Below, piece after piece: positions 30,229 through 41,820 of a DNA stretch of 64,000 nt. The notes below the pieces were generated by a model, which ran no database searches, had not been told where the DNA came from, and worked only from the letters and a program-made list of their open reading frames with translations. Both the position numbers and the translations under genes were made by a program. Source of the stretch: Anastatus disparis (lineage: Eukaryota; Arthropoda; Insecta; Hymenoptera; Eupelmidae); NCBI GenBank assembly GCA_017163975.1, contig JAFFSR010000017.1:62001-126000 (forward strand), given 5' to 3'. How positions within the stretch are numbered: position 1 is the first letter of the stretch; each line of letters starts with the position of its first letter.

Positions 30229-32217
30229 TCATGGTATGAATGAATTATATTTAGCCTTTTTTGAATCGATGTTGGATAATTTTTGAGTCGGGTAAAGTTG
30301 CGACTGTTTAGGGGCAGTTGTATTTCTTGGTTCATCCTTTGGTTTGTCTCCATTGTTTGTAGTTTTTCCTTGTTCTTGGTCTTTGGTTGGTGGTTTTTCA
30401 ATATCGAGTTGTAGTAATAGGTAGGCTAATGTTCCCCATACTGCGCTAAGAATGTGTATAAACCATCCAAACACAGAATGTAATGCATAGCCTCCTATTA
30501 TTACATCAAACACTGACTCAATAAATTGGAGTTTCATGATGATTGCTATTATTCCTGCGCTTGCGGTGCCAAAATTTAGAAACTGGCCCCAAACTTTGGA
30601 CCGTGCTGATTTGGCTATCCTGTGGAGAGTCTCTTCGTTCAATAGCTTCATAATTGTCCCTTCTCCATCTGTGACTTGATGTCCATTCATTTCGCGAGCT
30701 ATATCGTTTAATAACGCAGTTTTTTCCACAGGAAACATAATTCGTTTCCTTAATTCATTTAAGTCCTGGTCTGTGTAAATTCCACTCGTAGCTAAGGTCG
30801 ATGGGCTTATATACTTCCAGGTTGGCTTGTCATTCGGTTTCAGCATTGCAGAAGGCAAAGCTTCAGAAGGCCGTGGTAAGATTTTGTACCAGGTTTCCCC
30901 GAGAAAGTAATATGCTGGTAGTAAAGCATTACAAGCAATTTTAGTCCCTTTCTGTTTGAGAATATGGGTTCTCGGTGTCAAGAAATGTGTATTATTCTTG
31001 TGAGTTACCTGAAGCTCAGCGTAACGTGAGAGATCGTGTTCGATTTTTACTTCGACTGGAATGCACTCAAGTATGTGCACCACTTCTCCAGCTACTACTG
31101 CCATATATCCTGGTCCTTTCATTAAGTTGTATGCGAACTCATCCGGAGCTTGAGTGGCAACAGTTAACGCGTTTTTCAAGGTTTGACGTTCGACGTTACA
31201 GCGTTGAAAAATGACATCGCGATACAAATTTTTTATTTGTGTCCTGATGTGTCGTTCTACATAAATGAATGTCGAATTTACATGCGTTAAGATATCTAAA
31301 TTTGAAACAGATTGTTTCTTTGTCGATACAAAAATGTCATCTCTTTGTGTCTCGAAAATTAATAATTTAGGATGTTCAGTTCTCGTTACTGAATAATCGC
31401 AAACGTTCATTCTGTTCTTCACCGTTAGTGTGAAAGTCACGTCTTGTGTAGTTAGAGAGCATACGGTCCGGAATTCTTCCATTTCATTATCCGTGACCTT
31501 ATTAGCATATCCTTCATACAATACACCATAGTGATTAAATTTACAAGTGTCGAATGGGAGTGCGTTCCCATACGTATACCCTTTTTCCATATCTATACAC
31601 GTGCCATCTTCTAATCTACAAACGGTTCCAGATTGTACATGGATTGTATTTTTTTCAAGTGAAACTCGCGCGATATAATCTGACAAGGATATTTTAGTGG
31701 TACCTTGTACTACGGCATCACTCCAGGTACCGTAAAGATCTGAATACGTTTGGCCGTTACATTTACCGCTTGTAGCTATTTCGCCAGCGGAGAGTATGCT
31801 GTGAGTAACAGTGTTATTATTTCGGAGTCCATGAATCACGTGGTTATCAGTTACTTTCAAAATTCCCGATGAATGGGCGTCTTTGCAAGTTTACTGACTG
31901 ATTTCTTTAATATATTCATTTTCTCCGTTTTTAACTATTGACACATGTGAGTGCATCCCCCAATAGTAAACGGTCCGACAGATTTCAATTTTACACTGAT
32001 AAACACGTGCTTCAGTGTACTCATTTATTTTTAATAATTAAATATATTTCTTGTCAATTTTAATTGACTCTCCTGGGGTCTCGCATCCCCCTATGTTTAA
32101 CAATGATAAAGCTGTCACGTTTAGATACCGTGACCCGCAGTCGTGACCTATCAATCCATAGGTTACTTTGGATATCAGGATTAATAAGAAGGTGGTGAGG
32201 ACAATGTTTGGATTCAT
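30229..32217 (-). pseudogene. env: env: jingchuvirus-like glycoprotein captured by the gypsy element
   Basis: Minus-strand frame of about 663 codons from the ATG at 32217, open except for two TAA codons (32038-32040 and near 31897). It starts with a signal peptide (M-N-P-N-I-V then a Leu/Ile-rich core), has spaced Cys residues in the ectodomain, and ends with hydrophobic segments about residues 540-605 (F-G-T-A-S-A-G-I-I-A-I-I and G-W-F-I-H-I-L) followed by a polar Lys/Pro-rich tail of about 58 residues. The pattern in the last third (I-Y-T-D-Q-D-L-N-E-L-R-K-R-I-M-F-P) is, as far as I can judge, that of jingchuviral (chuvirus) glycoproteins, not of the baculovirus-F-like env of classical errantiviruses. 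Such glycoproteins mediate cell entry by fusion; this copy is interrupted. Confidence 0.7.
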
Positions 32218-32245
32218 TTTTTTCTCTTTTTTTTTAACAAAAAAA

Positions 32246-33157
32246 TTATCTGAAACAAAAAACAAAGAAAATTTTAGTTCTTACCCCCTTCCCATTTTTC
32301 TTTTTATGATTATTCATTTCATTGTTTATATGAGATAGGCACAATCTATTTGCATGCACCAGTTTACTTGTTTTGTTAACTTGTATTCGTATTTTATTTG
32401 CGTCTACTATTTCAAGAATTTTGTGTAGTCCACTATATTGATTATCGGGTTTCGGTCCTGATAACAGAAAAACATAATCACCTAACCTGAAATTCTTTGG
32501 ATTGATTTTCTTATCGTAATATTCTTTATTCCTAAGCTTGAAATCTATTAAATTTTCATATGCTAGTTTCTGAATACCATTTAATCGCGACACCAAGTTA
32601 GTAATATATCCTCTGTATGTATGTAATAAGTCTTCCTCTCTTAAGGGATTATTAGATGGTAGTCTAGCTAAACGTCCAAAAACTACCTCATATGGAGTAT
32701 GTTTAGTGCTTTCATGTACACTCTTATTATAGTTGAACGTGGCCAAGTCTAACTATTCGTCCCATTCGTCATCTATAGTTGTATATTGTTTTAAATATTC
32801 CACTAAACTATGATGAGATTTTTCTAGAGATCCGTTTGACTGAGGGTGAAAAGCTGTTGTTTTCACTCTCTTGATTCTGAATCGTTTTGCCACGCAACCC
32901 ATAAGATTACTAAGGAAGTTTTGCCCTTGATCTGTTAAAATAATCCTAGGGCTTCCAAATATACATACAAATATTTTCACTAATGCATCAGCGATTGTGA
33001 TTGAAAGCGCGTTAGGTAATGGAACTGCTATACAGAACTTGGATAGTCCATCCTGCATAGTCAATTTATATTGGTTGTTGGTTTTTGTTATGTTCATTGC
33101 TCCTACAATATCTAAAGAAATTTTATAAAATACAGTCCCTGGAGTGTCGGTGATCAC
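32246..33157 (-). pseudogene. pol: Integrase of the env-bearing gypsy element
   Basis: The core (33157-32753) has L-D-I-V-G, I-L-T-D-Q-G-Q-N-F and H-P-Q-S-N-G-S-L-E-K-S, giving the D, D and E residues; a TAG at 32750 follows D-D-E-W-D-E. The C-terminal domain (32746-32246) continues with H-T-P-Y-E-V-V-F-G-R and a beta-barrel-like stretch ending near the env start, which it overlaps only by reading past 32265. Inserts element DNA into the host genome in intact relatives. Confidence 0.85.
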
Positions 33158-34142
33158 TATGGGTTACTTTGTTTTTAACCTCACCAATTTCTTTAGTTGA
33201 CAGTCTAAGCATTGCTGAATCCTGCGCTTGGATGTCATCTTTTAATCCTTTCCAATAATATGTAGTATGCAGTAATTTTAGGATTTCTTCCCATTCTACA
33301 TTTTCTATAGTGCTTGCTTTTCCTATATTTAGTTCTCTTATACCTAACTTATACGCTAAATCACACAATATTACTAACACTATATACAAATTGGTCAATA
33401 TAAGAGTGAGCGATTCATGATTTTCTCCTTTAATACATAGGATATACACATTTTGGTTTTTCTTCCCTTCAATACGATGAACTTCGCCACTTTCCATTTG
33501 TGGAATATTTATTTCCTTATGATATTCCAGAAATTTCTTTGAGCAATTGTAGTTTGGTTGAAGATTTTCGTTGATTAAGCAAACAATATTATCCTCTCGA
33601 TATTCTAATGGCTCTTGAATTTCAATAATTTGTTTTTTGTATTGACTTTTATTTGTCTGAATTGTTGATTTACTATTAATAGTCATATTTTCTGAAATTT
33701 CGTTGGTTCTCTTTGTAGATGAACATGCAGGTTCCAAGCTGAAGTTCTCTGAATTTTCTTTTTGGTATTTTTCTTTCATGTTTTTTGAATAGTCGTTTTC
33801 TTTGTTTGTATTATTCTCCTTTTGTTCTTTTTCTTTAATATTTTCTTCATGATGTTCTTGTTCCCTTTTTTGTGTCCTCATGACAACGGCAAGTGTCACT
33901 GGTTCAACTGGATTGCGTGATAACGCATCCGCATTACTGTTTAATTTGCCAGGTTTATATTGGATTTCATAATCATATTCAGATAGCTTGAATCGCCATT
34001 TCTGAACTCTGGTATTCAAATCTGCGGTTTTGAACCACACCAAGGGTTGGTGGTCAGTATGAATTGTAAACTTTTTACCGTATATATAAGAACGGAATGT
34101 ATCCACATTATCCAAAACTGCCAGAGCTTCCTTTTCATACAC
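33123..34142 (-). pseudogene. pol: RNase H C-terminus, linker and integrase N-terminus
   Basis: Starts right of the MITE with Y-E-K-E-A-L-A-V-L, T-D-H-Q-P-L-V-W and N-A-D-A-L-S-R-N (RNase H). A long polar linker of about 110 residues rich in Lys, Glu and Asn follows, then a region with H-R-I-E-G and Y-Y-W-K-G-L where the HHCC finger normally lies, partly degenerate. The frame ends within 30 bp overlap of the integrase core frame, indicating a frameshift. Confidence 0.75.
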
Positions 34143-34155
34143 TTCATAGTGTAAT

Positions 34156-34380
34156 CAACGAAGATAGACGCTTATAGAAGCGTACTCTTAAATGGGAAAT
34201 TTCTGCCAAAAATGAGTTACCCAGCTACTGAGGGCGCCACTAGATCCCATGTATTCTTATATCTATATATATCAAATTTTTCATATGTATAGATATACAA
34301 ATAATGTTAAAGTGTTACCCAGCGTATCGGACGAAAAATTTAACCCAGAAGTACGCTTCTATAAGCGTCTATCTTCGTTG
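34156..34380. mobile_element. 225-bp MITE with 31-bp perfect terminal inverted repeats
   Basis: CAACGAAGATAGACGCTTAT and the next 11 bases are exactly repeated in reverse at 34350-34380. The 7-bp direct repeat GTGTAAT flanks it (34149-34155 and 34381-34387). Each terminal repeat also holds an internal dyad, ACGCT-TATAG-AAGCGT. The insertion interrupts the RNase H sequence. The 7-bp duplication suggests a P- or hAT-like mobiliser rather than piggyBac. Confidence 0.85.
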
Positions 34381-35540
34381 GTGTAATTCAGGTCCTCTTA
34401 GCACTCTGGATGAGTTAGCAATTGGATTATCTTTCCCAACTTCCCCTTGTGAGAGCACTCCTCCGATGGCATATCCTGATGCATCTGTGGTGATATTAAA
34501 AGGTTTATTGAAGTCAGATGTTTGGAGTACAGGTGCTGCACACAAGAAATTTTTTAATTGAGTAAAAGATTCCGCAGCTTTCTCAGTCCATTCGAAGAAG
34601 TTTTCTTTTTGTAGAAGCTTAGTCAATGGTTTTGAAATCTTGGCAAAGTCTTTGATAAAACGTCTGTAATACCCAGCAAGACCTAAGAATTGACGGACAT
34701 TCTTAACAGTTTTAGAAGTGGGAAAGTTTTTAACCACACTTATTTTCTGTGGATCGGGTTTGATTCCTTCCTCGCTCAATACATGACCTAAGTATGTTAC
34801 ACTTCTCTTTAAAAATTCACATTTATCGGCCTGTAACTTTAGGTTAGCTTCTATTAATCTTTCCATAAGAAGTTTAATATTTTCATCATGTTCTTCGATA
34901 GTGTTAGCGTAAATGACTATATCGTCGAGGTACACAAATAATTTTATACCTTGCAGACCAATTAATATTTTATTCACGAGTCGCTGAAACGTTACTGGCG
35001 CGATTTTGAGACCAAAAGACATTTTTTTAATTGATAATGCCCATAGGATGTACTAAATGCAGTTTTAGGTGCATCTTGAGCCGACATATTTATTTGATGA
35101 AAGTTGGAAGCTAAATCAAGCACAGCGTAATATTTGGCTCCTCCGACTTGGTTAAAAATATCCATTATATTTGGTAATGGATATGAATCGGCAATGCTCT
35201 TTCCATTAAGTGCTCTGAAATCTAAGACCATTCTCCATCTTGGTCTTCCTAGTGAATCAGGTTTCTTAGGTACTATCCATAAAGGTGATTTATATGGTGA
35301 CGTAGAATGTTTGATTATTCGCTAGTCTAACAATTCTTGAACTTGTCTGTTAATTTCTTCTTTTAAAGAATGTGGATGACGGTATTGCTTCATATTAATT
35401 GGTTCTTCATCAATTGTTTTTAATGTTTTTTCTAAAACATGTGTTCCGGGAAGTTTATCCCCTGGTAAATAAAATTGATCTCTATACTGGCGAACTAAGT
35501 TTCGCACGTAAGTTTCTTTGGTTATATCTAAATGATCCAA
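34381..35540 (-). pseudogene. pol: Reverse transcriptase (and RNase H start) of the env-bearing element
   Basis: Two frames joined by a frameshift near 35000. Right part: Y-R-H-P-H-S-L-K-E-E-I, W-R-M-V-L-D-F-R-A-L-N, Y-A-V-L-D-L-A. Left part: S-F-G-L-K-I-A-P-V-T-F-Q-R, the catalytic L-F-V-Y-L-D-D-I-V-I-Y, Y-L-G-H-V-L-S-E-E-G-I-K-P-D and F-L-G-L-A-G-Y-Y-R, then I-T-T-D-A-S-G-Y-A-I-G at the RNase H start. A TAG near 35322 breaks the right part. YLDD and the overall order are typical of Ty3/gypsy RT. Confidence 0.88.
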
Positions 35541-36560
35541 TCTTAAATAATCTTCGAGATCTAATTTCTGTATATTGTATATTTGTCAATGCTGAGTCCA
35601 ATCGTTGATGTTGGGAATATATAAGTCTTGTTTAAAATCACTGATTTCATCAATATCTAACTCTTTGCTTATCTGTTGATGTGGCATGTGCTATAAGTGC
35701 TTCATTCTAATATTATCATCGTATATACTGAATTCTTCTAAGTTTAAATCTTAGAAAATTTCTATTTCTTGATCATTAAGGGATGCTGATAAAGCTTGTT
35801 CTAATCTTTTATAAGATTTCTCAAATGATTCTTGTGTTTGTGATGTTGTTTCTGATGTTTCTTCTTTTTGGTCAAATTTTAAAGAGACTTAAGCTTCTCT
35901 TACAATCAGTTGCAGTGTTTCATAATCAATGATTGCTTCTGATGAGTTAAGGTATTCAGATCCAATAACGGCGTCAGTTGGCATGGGGAAATCTTAAGGA
36001 ACAGCATGGAACATAGCTACTTCTCCAATTTTTGTGTCTGTAGGTAGGATATCTATTTTTATTAAGTTCGCTTCTAAACCGGAATCCACTAAAAATGTAT
36101 TAAATTGATTTCCTTGTAAACACAGCTGAATGGTGGGTTAATAGGCCTTGATATTTTCCATCTCTATACATACTAAACGAGGATGTTCGACTTCTATAAT
36201 ACGATCATGATATTGAAAATGTATTGCAATATCCTTTATTTTTAGTAATTTTTTCTTAAAATCCAATTTAAATTGAGTTTTCAAGAAAAATTCAGACCCT
36301 AAAATACCTTCAAACGGTATAGGAAATGGGGCAGGAACAACTAAAAATTCAGTATCGAAACCAGTTAGCCTAATTCTGATAACTTCCAAGGTTGTGATGG
36401 GTGTTGCATTTATTCCTTTGAATACATATGTTATGTTTCTGTTTATGTATGAAAAATCAGGAATAGCGCATTAATCTGGATAAGGTTAGCTTCAGATCCG
36501 CTATCTAACGTCAAATTTAGATGTGTATTTACATTGAAAAGTGTCGTGCGTATAAAGGAT
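35541..36560 (-). pseudogene. pol: Protease region and gag-pol linker
   Basis: The minus strand shows L-D-S-G-S-E-A-N-L-I-Q near 36515 (retropepsin active site D-S-G) and, in the open frame 36389-36138, F-E-G-I-L-G-S-E-F-F-L-K, the second conserved protease motif. The following 600 bases are polar linker with at least four stops. Retropepsins cleave Gag-Pol; this one is split between frames. Confidence 0.7.
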
Positions 36561-36579
36561 ATATTTTTCCCTGGAAATC

Positions 36580-37570
36580 TCAAATGGATGGTAATAACTC
36601 GGACAGGATGCTGTTCACTTCTACTTCAGTTAGTGGGCGCGATGGATTTTGAGTCTTCGGCCTTGCGCCCGACTGATAAAGACTCATCCCGTTTCCCGCG
36701 TTATGATATTGTCTCCTTCTGCATTCAGAGATATCGTGGCCTTTAATTTTACAGTATCTGCATTTCTTAGGCACTTGAGTATTTATTTTGAAACATGTTG
36801 ATGCGCTATGTCCAACCTTTTCACAAATCTGACACATCAACTAGAACTTTGATTCTAATGGTCGACGATTTCTTAAACATGTAGTTGCTGAGTGCCCGAT
36901 CTTATGACAGAGTTGACAAAAAGCAGAACGGGCTTGGTTACAGTCCTTGGCTAGATGCCCTATACGATTGCAAATTTGCCACTTTTGTATTAGCCTACAT
37001 TGATTGGCCGTATGCCCTCTTCTGTTGCACAATTGACATTTAGGTGAACTTCTCATTTTTAAGAAGTATCGATCTTCTGTATGTCCTGTTTTCTTGCAGT
37101 AGGTGTGATTCAACTGTTTACGACAGTCTTTGGTATCATGATTTTCGTCCTGGCAAATTTGGCATAAATTAATTTTCCTTCTTAATTGTCTCTCGCTCGA
37201 AGACCTTATTGCTCTACTAGCACTTAATTGTTTTTCAATTTGGATAGCTTCCGTAATAATATCTTCAATCTGTACCTTAGCAATTCGTTGTTTAATTTCA
37301 AATTTAAGACCATTTTTAAAACATTCAATAATGTTTTGTTCCAATCTTTGTTTAGCGGCTTCAGTAGCTGTTCCATCATTTCTGACCTTCTCAGCTTCCA
37401 GTATCTTCTGTCCTACTTCTCTTATTCGGTTAGCGAATAATATAACAATTCCATTTTTTTTTTTAAACTCACTTCCCAATTCTCCTAGAAGTTGATGAAT
37501 GGTCTTGGGCGACCCATAAATATCCCTAATGTATCTATCTATCTTCTGTAAAAATTTCAGTCATTTTTTG
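36580..37570 (-). pseudogene. gag: gag with a seven-knuckle CCHC array
   Basis: The capsid C-terminal part is visible from 37570 (I-H-Q-L-L-G-E-L-G, then F-A-N-R-I-R-E-V-G-Q-K-I-L in the frame 37479-36841). It is followed by successive zinc knuckles: C-Q-I-C-Q-D-E-N-H-D-T-K-D-C; a degenerate one at Y-C-K-K-T-G-H; C-Q-L-C-N-R-R-G-H-T-A-N-Q-C; one whose first Cys is Trp; C-Q-L-C-H-K-I-G-H-S-A-T-T-C; and after a TAG at 36841-36843 C-Q-I-C-E-K-V-G-H and C-R-Y-C-K-I-K-G-H-D-I-S-E-C. Gypsy gags usually carry none to two. The N-terminal capsid half is missing. Confidence 0.8.
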
Positions 37571-39299
37571 TGTGTGGTTTAATTTTTATCACATTATAAA
37601 GTTTCGGTTTTTAACATGGGAGAAATAGGGCACCATTCGTTATGCGATCTTTTTGAAGTTATTTATAACGACCATTTTATAACCGTATGTTAGAATTATT
37701 TAATTTTCCATTTATTAAAAGAAGATTATTTGACGAAAATTTTGATACTTCAAAATTTTTGTTGTTGTGTTTAGTTCGTGAAAAAAGTGCGTGGAAAGAT
37801 ACGTATTTTTTTTGCGAATGGTTTCGATTCGTCTTGCGTTGACAACGTTGCAACTCGTGCGCTCTCTCTATTTTCTCTATCTGTCAATTTTTTATAGTCA
37901 TTTTCCACAGCATTTGAAAATAAACTACTAACAAACAATAAGTACTGCAAAAAATTTAAAAATCTTATATTGAATTTATATGAATATTGAAAGAAACTAA
38001 TGAAAAATTAGTAAAATTGGAAATAAATTAATAAATTTCAATGATTATTTTATAAAAAAAAACATTTAAATATTTTATTATATATTTATTAATTGTAGAA
38101 TAATATTTTAAAATCTTTCAACAATTTTACTACATAACAAAGCGGCAAAACTTCAATAATTCATAAATTCATAAATTAAAGAAATAAATTCATAACCATT
38201 AATTTCAATCATAACCAAAAATTCAAAATAATATGACATTTAAATGTTTATTATCGAGTGCTACACTGTTGCCACATTTTTACATATAAAAATCTTCAAC
38301 TTCTATCTCACTCGCACAAATATAGCGCTCTCTCTCACCTCGATAGAAATACCTTAATCTTGCTATCGTATAAAAAACATTGGTTGGTATCATGAATCTT
38401 TTAAAAAAAGATTTTGTTTGAGTTTATACAGATTTTTTTATTTTTGTTTAATTATTAAATCCTATAACGTTTTTCTCTTTTCCTTTTATCTATATATATA
38501 TATTTTTTGTTATTTAATTGATACACTCCACTCAAATCGAATGGTACCCAAGAACAGAAAGAAATGTTACCATACAAAAGGATACAAACATACATCTTGA
38601 TGCGTTGTCTTTTGTTTTTAAAATACGTATAAGTTTAACAAAATATTTCAGTTTTACGGTCGTTTATGCTTTCAGGACCGTACACAAACAAGGCCCCAAA
38701 AATAAAAGAACTATCATTTTGTATTTCTATGAAAGGTGTAAGTATCTTGATATTAATTTTTTATTAGAATAATTTTAATAGCGTTGAATTTTTAATCAAA
38801 ACTTTTGTTTTTGTTTCATTAAAACTACTCACAAATATTGTTTTTTTTTTTTAATTTTTCGCGCTTATTGATAATATAATTTTTAACAAAAATATAGTAA
38901 TTATTAACTTTATGAGTACTTATTTTATTATTGGCCTGACAATATGAATAAAACAAAAAGTTGTAACAAGTAATTTTGAGTTTTCAAGTAAACTATAATG
39001 TGCTTATAAATGTCGATATTGTAGTTAAAATTTTTTAAAGGTAGTTTCTACCTTATCGACGTAGTGTCGACTGGTGCATAAAAAATAGATCGTTCTTCTC
39101 GTTTAATATCTATAATAAATTCATATTATTTAACAATTCTCCTGATTTCAACTTATATATTTTCATTTAGTGGTTTCCACGGGGTTTTAATGTATCCACC
39201 ACACCTTTATTATGTAAATATATATACATATATATATTTTTTTTTTGAAAGATTTATTTATTTTAATTTGTTAGTTTAATTTCAAGTTTTGAAAAGGAC
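37571..39299. other. AT-rich interval without a supported gene
   Basis: Sequence right of the truncated gag is AT-rich and mostly featureless. An open frame at 38518-38772 reads W-Y-P-R-T-E-R-N-V-T-I-Q-K and contains a TTTCAG acceptor-like site (38646) and a GTGTAAGT donor-like site (38736), so a small exon is conceivable but unproven. Near 39045 there are two short dyads (AAAGGTAGTTTCTACCTT; CGACGTAGTGTCG). Confidence 0.45.
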
Positions 39300-39704
39300 T
39301 TAAGGGGTGTCTTCATACCGGCACAGAGATCTAAGTTATCTACATTTGAATTATGCATTTTAATAAAAATTTAACTATTTTTGACTAAAATTCATAGAAG
39401 AGGCACATTCTTAACATTCTAAAGAATTCATTGCAACGTTAAAAGACAGAATAAAAGTGAAAATGAAGACAAAAACTGCATAATACGATTATTCATAACT
39501 ACATTGAAAAGTTAATCGTATTAAGCAGTTTTCGCCTTTATTTTTACCCTTATATTGTTTTTTAACGTTGCAATAAATTCTTTGGCATGTTAGGAATGTG
39601 CCTCTCCTACGAATTTCAGTTATGAATAGTTAAATTTTTATTAAAATTAATTATTTAAATGTAGATAAGGTAGAACTCTATGTCGGTATGAGGATTCCCC
39701 TTAA
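39300..39704. mobile_element. 405-bp foldback MITE flanked by TTAA (family 2, copy 1)
   Basis: TTAA-GGGGTGTCTTCATACC at the left and GGTATGAGGATTCCCC-TTAA at the right. The element is a palindrome with a centre near 39500 (AATACGATTATTCATAAC / mirror). The copy at 42538-42942 has the same length and ends but is in the opposite orientation. Confidence 0.85.
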
Positions 39705-40162
39705 TAAGCATTTCAATGAACCAAACTGAATCGCCTAACTTTCAGTCTTCTGCTTTTTATTTATTTATCATTATTTATTTATTTGAAATTTTCTTTCAGA
39801 CTCGATCACTATGGTTTGGCCTTCAAAAAATATGTATGTAACGTTGAGAAATGAATTAAATTAATAATTCACTTATCGTCGCTGCACACGCGTAAATTCT
39901 TTTACGCAGCGTCACGCTTAGTGGATGGTCGCCGAGTTTGACCGCGTGTTTCCCAACGCGGGGCGAGATTTAAATTTCTGGTTCTTTTTTAAATGCGGGG
40001 ACCTATACTAAGTCACTTTCCGCGTCGTGTTTAATTTGATGATTTAAATTATGTATTAATATTTTATACCCCTAGTCAAGCAAAGCCACATGTCTCTATC
40101 GCTCTACTTGGGGTCTGATGAAGACGGTCCTCTAAATCGGGGTCGCGTTATATTTTAAGAAA

Positions 40163-40250
<88 letters not shown>

Positions 40251-41143
40251 GTATGAGAAAAATAAGTTGCAAAATACAATTTTAAAATATATAAAAAAAT
40301 GTTAAAATAATATTTTCTCTTTTTCTTTGAAATAAGATAAAATAGAATAAATTGACCAAGGTAAATAAAAAATTTTTTTTATGTTTCATTGTGAATTTAA
40401 TGAGCTTAAATAAAAATCACTTACTTTTTCAAAAGAGATTTTCCGGTAGAGAAAGATATGTATATTTCTTTAATTGTTTAAGAACTTGTAACAGAGTATT
40501 GTAGATAATTTTGAAGTTGCTGGAAAGTCTGTTGTAGATGGCTTAGAATTGCTGAAGAGTCTTGTTGATTGCTTGGAGTTGCTGGAGAGCCTTGTTGACT
40601 GCTTGAAGTTCCTGAAGAAAGTCTTGTTGATTGCTTGAAGTTCCTGAAGAGAATGACTGTCTGTGCTCCGTCAGAAGTTTTTGTACCCTGAAATTTGACA
40701 ATAAAAAAGGTTTTAATGAAAGAAGAATAATTAATATTTATATCACTAAACTTTCAATACTTAAAACTTTAGTTTTAATTATTAACTTTAGTTCACATTA
40801 TTATAAATGAAATTAATGCTAAAGAAAATAAAGAAAAAGTAAAAAAAAATTAGGGTGACGCTTCACACAAAAAAAACGACGCTTAGTAATAAGAAAGGAC
40901 GCTTAATGTACTATAAAGTATAAAAATTATGATTAATTAAATTTTTTTTGTTTTGTGTGTTTTTTTGTTTAACGCTTTTGAAGAAATAAAAATAAAATTG
41001 ATTTCTGATATTCACTTAATATAATAAATTTAAAAGAAAAGAGACGCAGTACTCTAATTTCCAGCGTGGTGTAGGCTTGATACATTAAGGTTATACGCAT
41101 TTTTTTATTATTAAACATTATTTATAAATAGTATTTAAAACTG

Positions 41144-41215
<72 letters not shown>

Positions 41216-41298
41216 GAGTTTTCAAGAAAGAAAAGAAATAGAATAAAAGTTTATAAAAATTTTACATAAAAGAATTAGTTATTCTCTGATGCGAATAA

Positions 41299-41354
<56 letters not shown>
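39705..41354. other. Non-coding interval with microsatellites
   Basis: Holds (TA)n tracts at 40168-40246, 41149-41210 and 41303-41354, a GC-richer stretch at 39890-40160 (hairpin GCGTAAATTCTTTTACGC near 39890; CTGATGA at 40115), and the short tandem array at 40500-40660 treated separately. No gene recognised in the rest. Confidence 0.5.
40430..40689 (-). other. Possible Ser/Gln-rich terminal exon over a 39-bp tandem array
   Basis: On the minus strand, GTCAAATTTCAG (acceptor) is followed by an open frame with G-T-S-S-S-Q-Q-G-S-P-A-T-P-S-N-Q-Q-D-S-S and L-Q-Q-T-F-Q-Q-L-Q-N-Y ending in TAA near 40482; GTAAGT follows at about 40430. The DNA consists of about four diverged 39-bp units (TTGATTGCTTGGAGTTGCTG). 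Could equally be a minisatellite. Unidentified. Confidence 0.25.
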
Positions 41355-41371
<17 letters not shown>

Positions 41372-41820
41372 TCTGTTTTATTTAAAACGAAAGGAAATCA
41401 TATTTTCGAAACATGAAGAGATACTTATTCTAAAAATTTTTAGGAATAATGTTTATTTTTTTGTGTTGTTTTTTTAAATTCACAATTTTCTTTTTATAAT
41501 TATTTGTTTTTTTATGTCTATTAATTTTTAAATATTTATTTATAGTGAAGGAAAATTATTTATGTATAATAAAAGACATTTTGGATAAATTATTATTAAC
41601 AAAATTTATTAATTTGCAAAAAAAATATTATAAGTTTCTTGGGTAATTATGGGCATTTTTGTTCTTGGTGCCTAACTTAATGAGTTTCTGTCGGGGTGTT
41701 CTAATTTGTAACAGTAAAAGTGTGAAGTCCTGCATAATATTTTAAGGTACCTAAGATTAGAATATTCCTTAACGATTGTTTACACAGCTGAAGTATTTTA
41801 CTTTTTTTTTACTTAAAAAG
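41355..41820 (+). repeat. Dispersed repeat A, second copy
   Basis: Aligns with 29519-30010; retains TGGTGCCTAACTTAATGAG at 41666 (one change from the other copy). Shortened by about 30 bp near 41720. Again preceded by (TA)n. Confidence 0.5.

Larger units (their letters stand above)
30011..37570 (-). mobile_element. Errantivirus-type gypsy element with captured envelope (5'-truncated)
   Basis: On the minus strand the order is gag (to 37570), protease, RT, RNase H, integrase, env. After env a purine tract (GGCGTGGGG, 30165-30172 region) precedes TGTAACGTCG at 30164, the likely start of the 3' LTR, which extends left of 30164 to an undetermined end. The N-terminal part of gag, the leader and the 5' LTR are missing on the right. 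Every gene has at least one stop or frameshift. Confidence 0.8.

Noticed and set aside
39890..40160. tRNA-derived SINE
   Set aside because: GC-richer than the surroundings with hairpins, but I could not find convincing A and B boxes.
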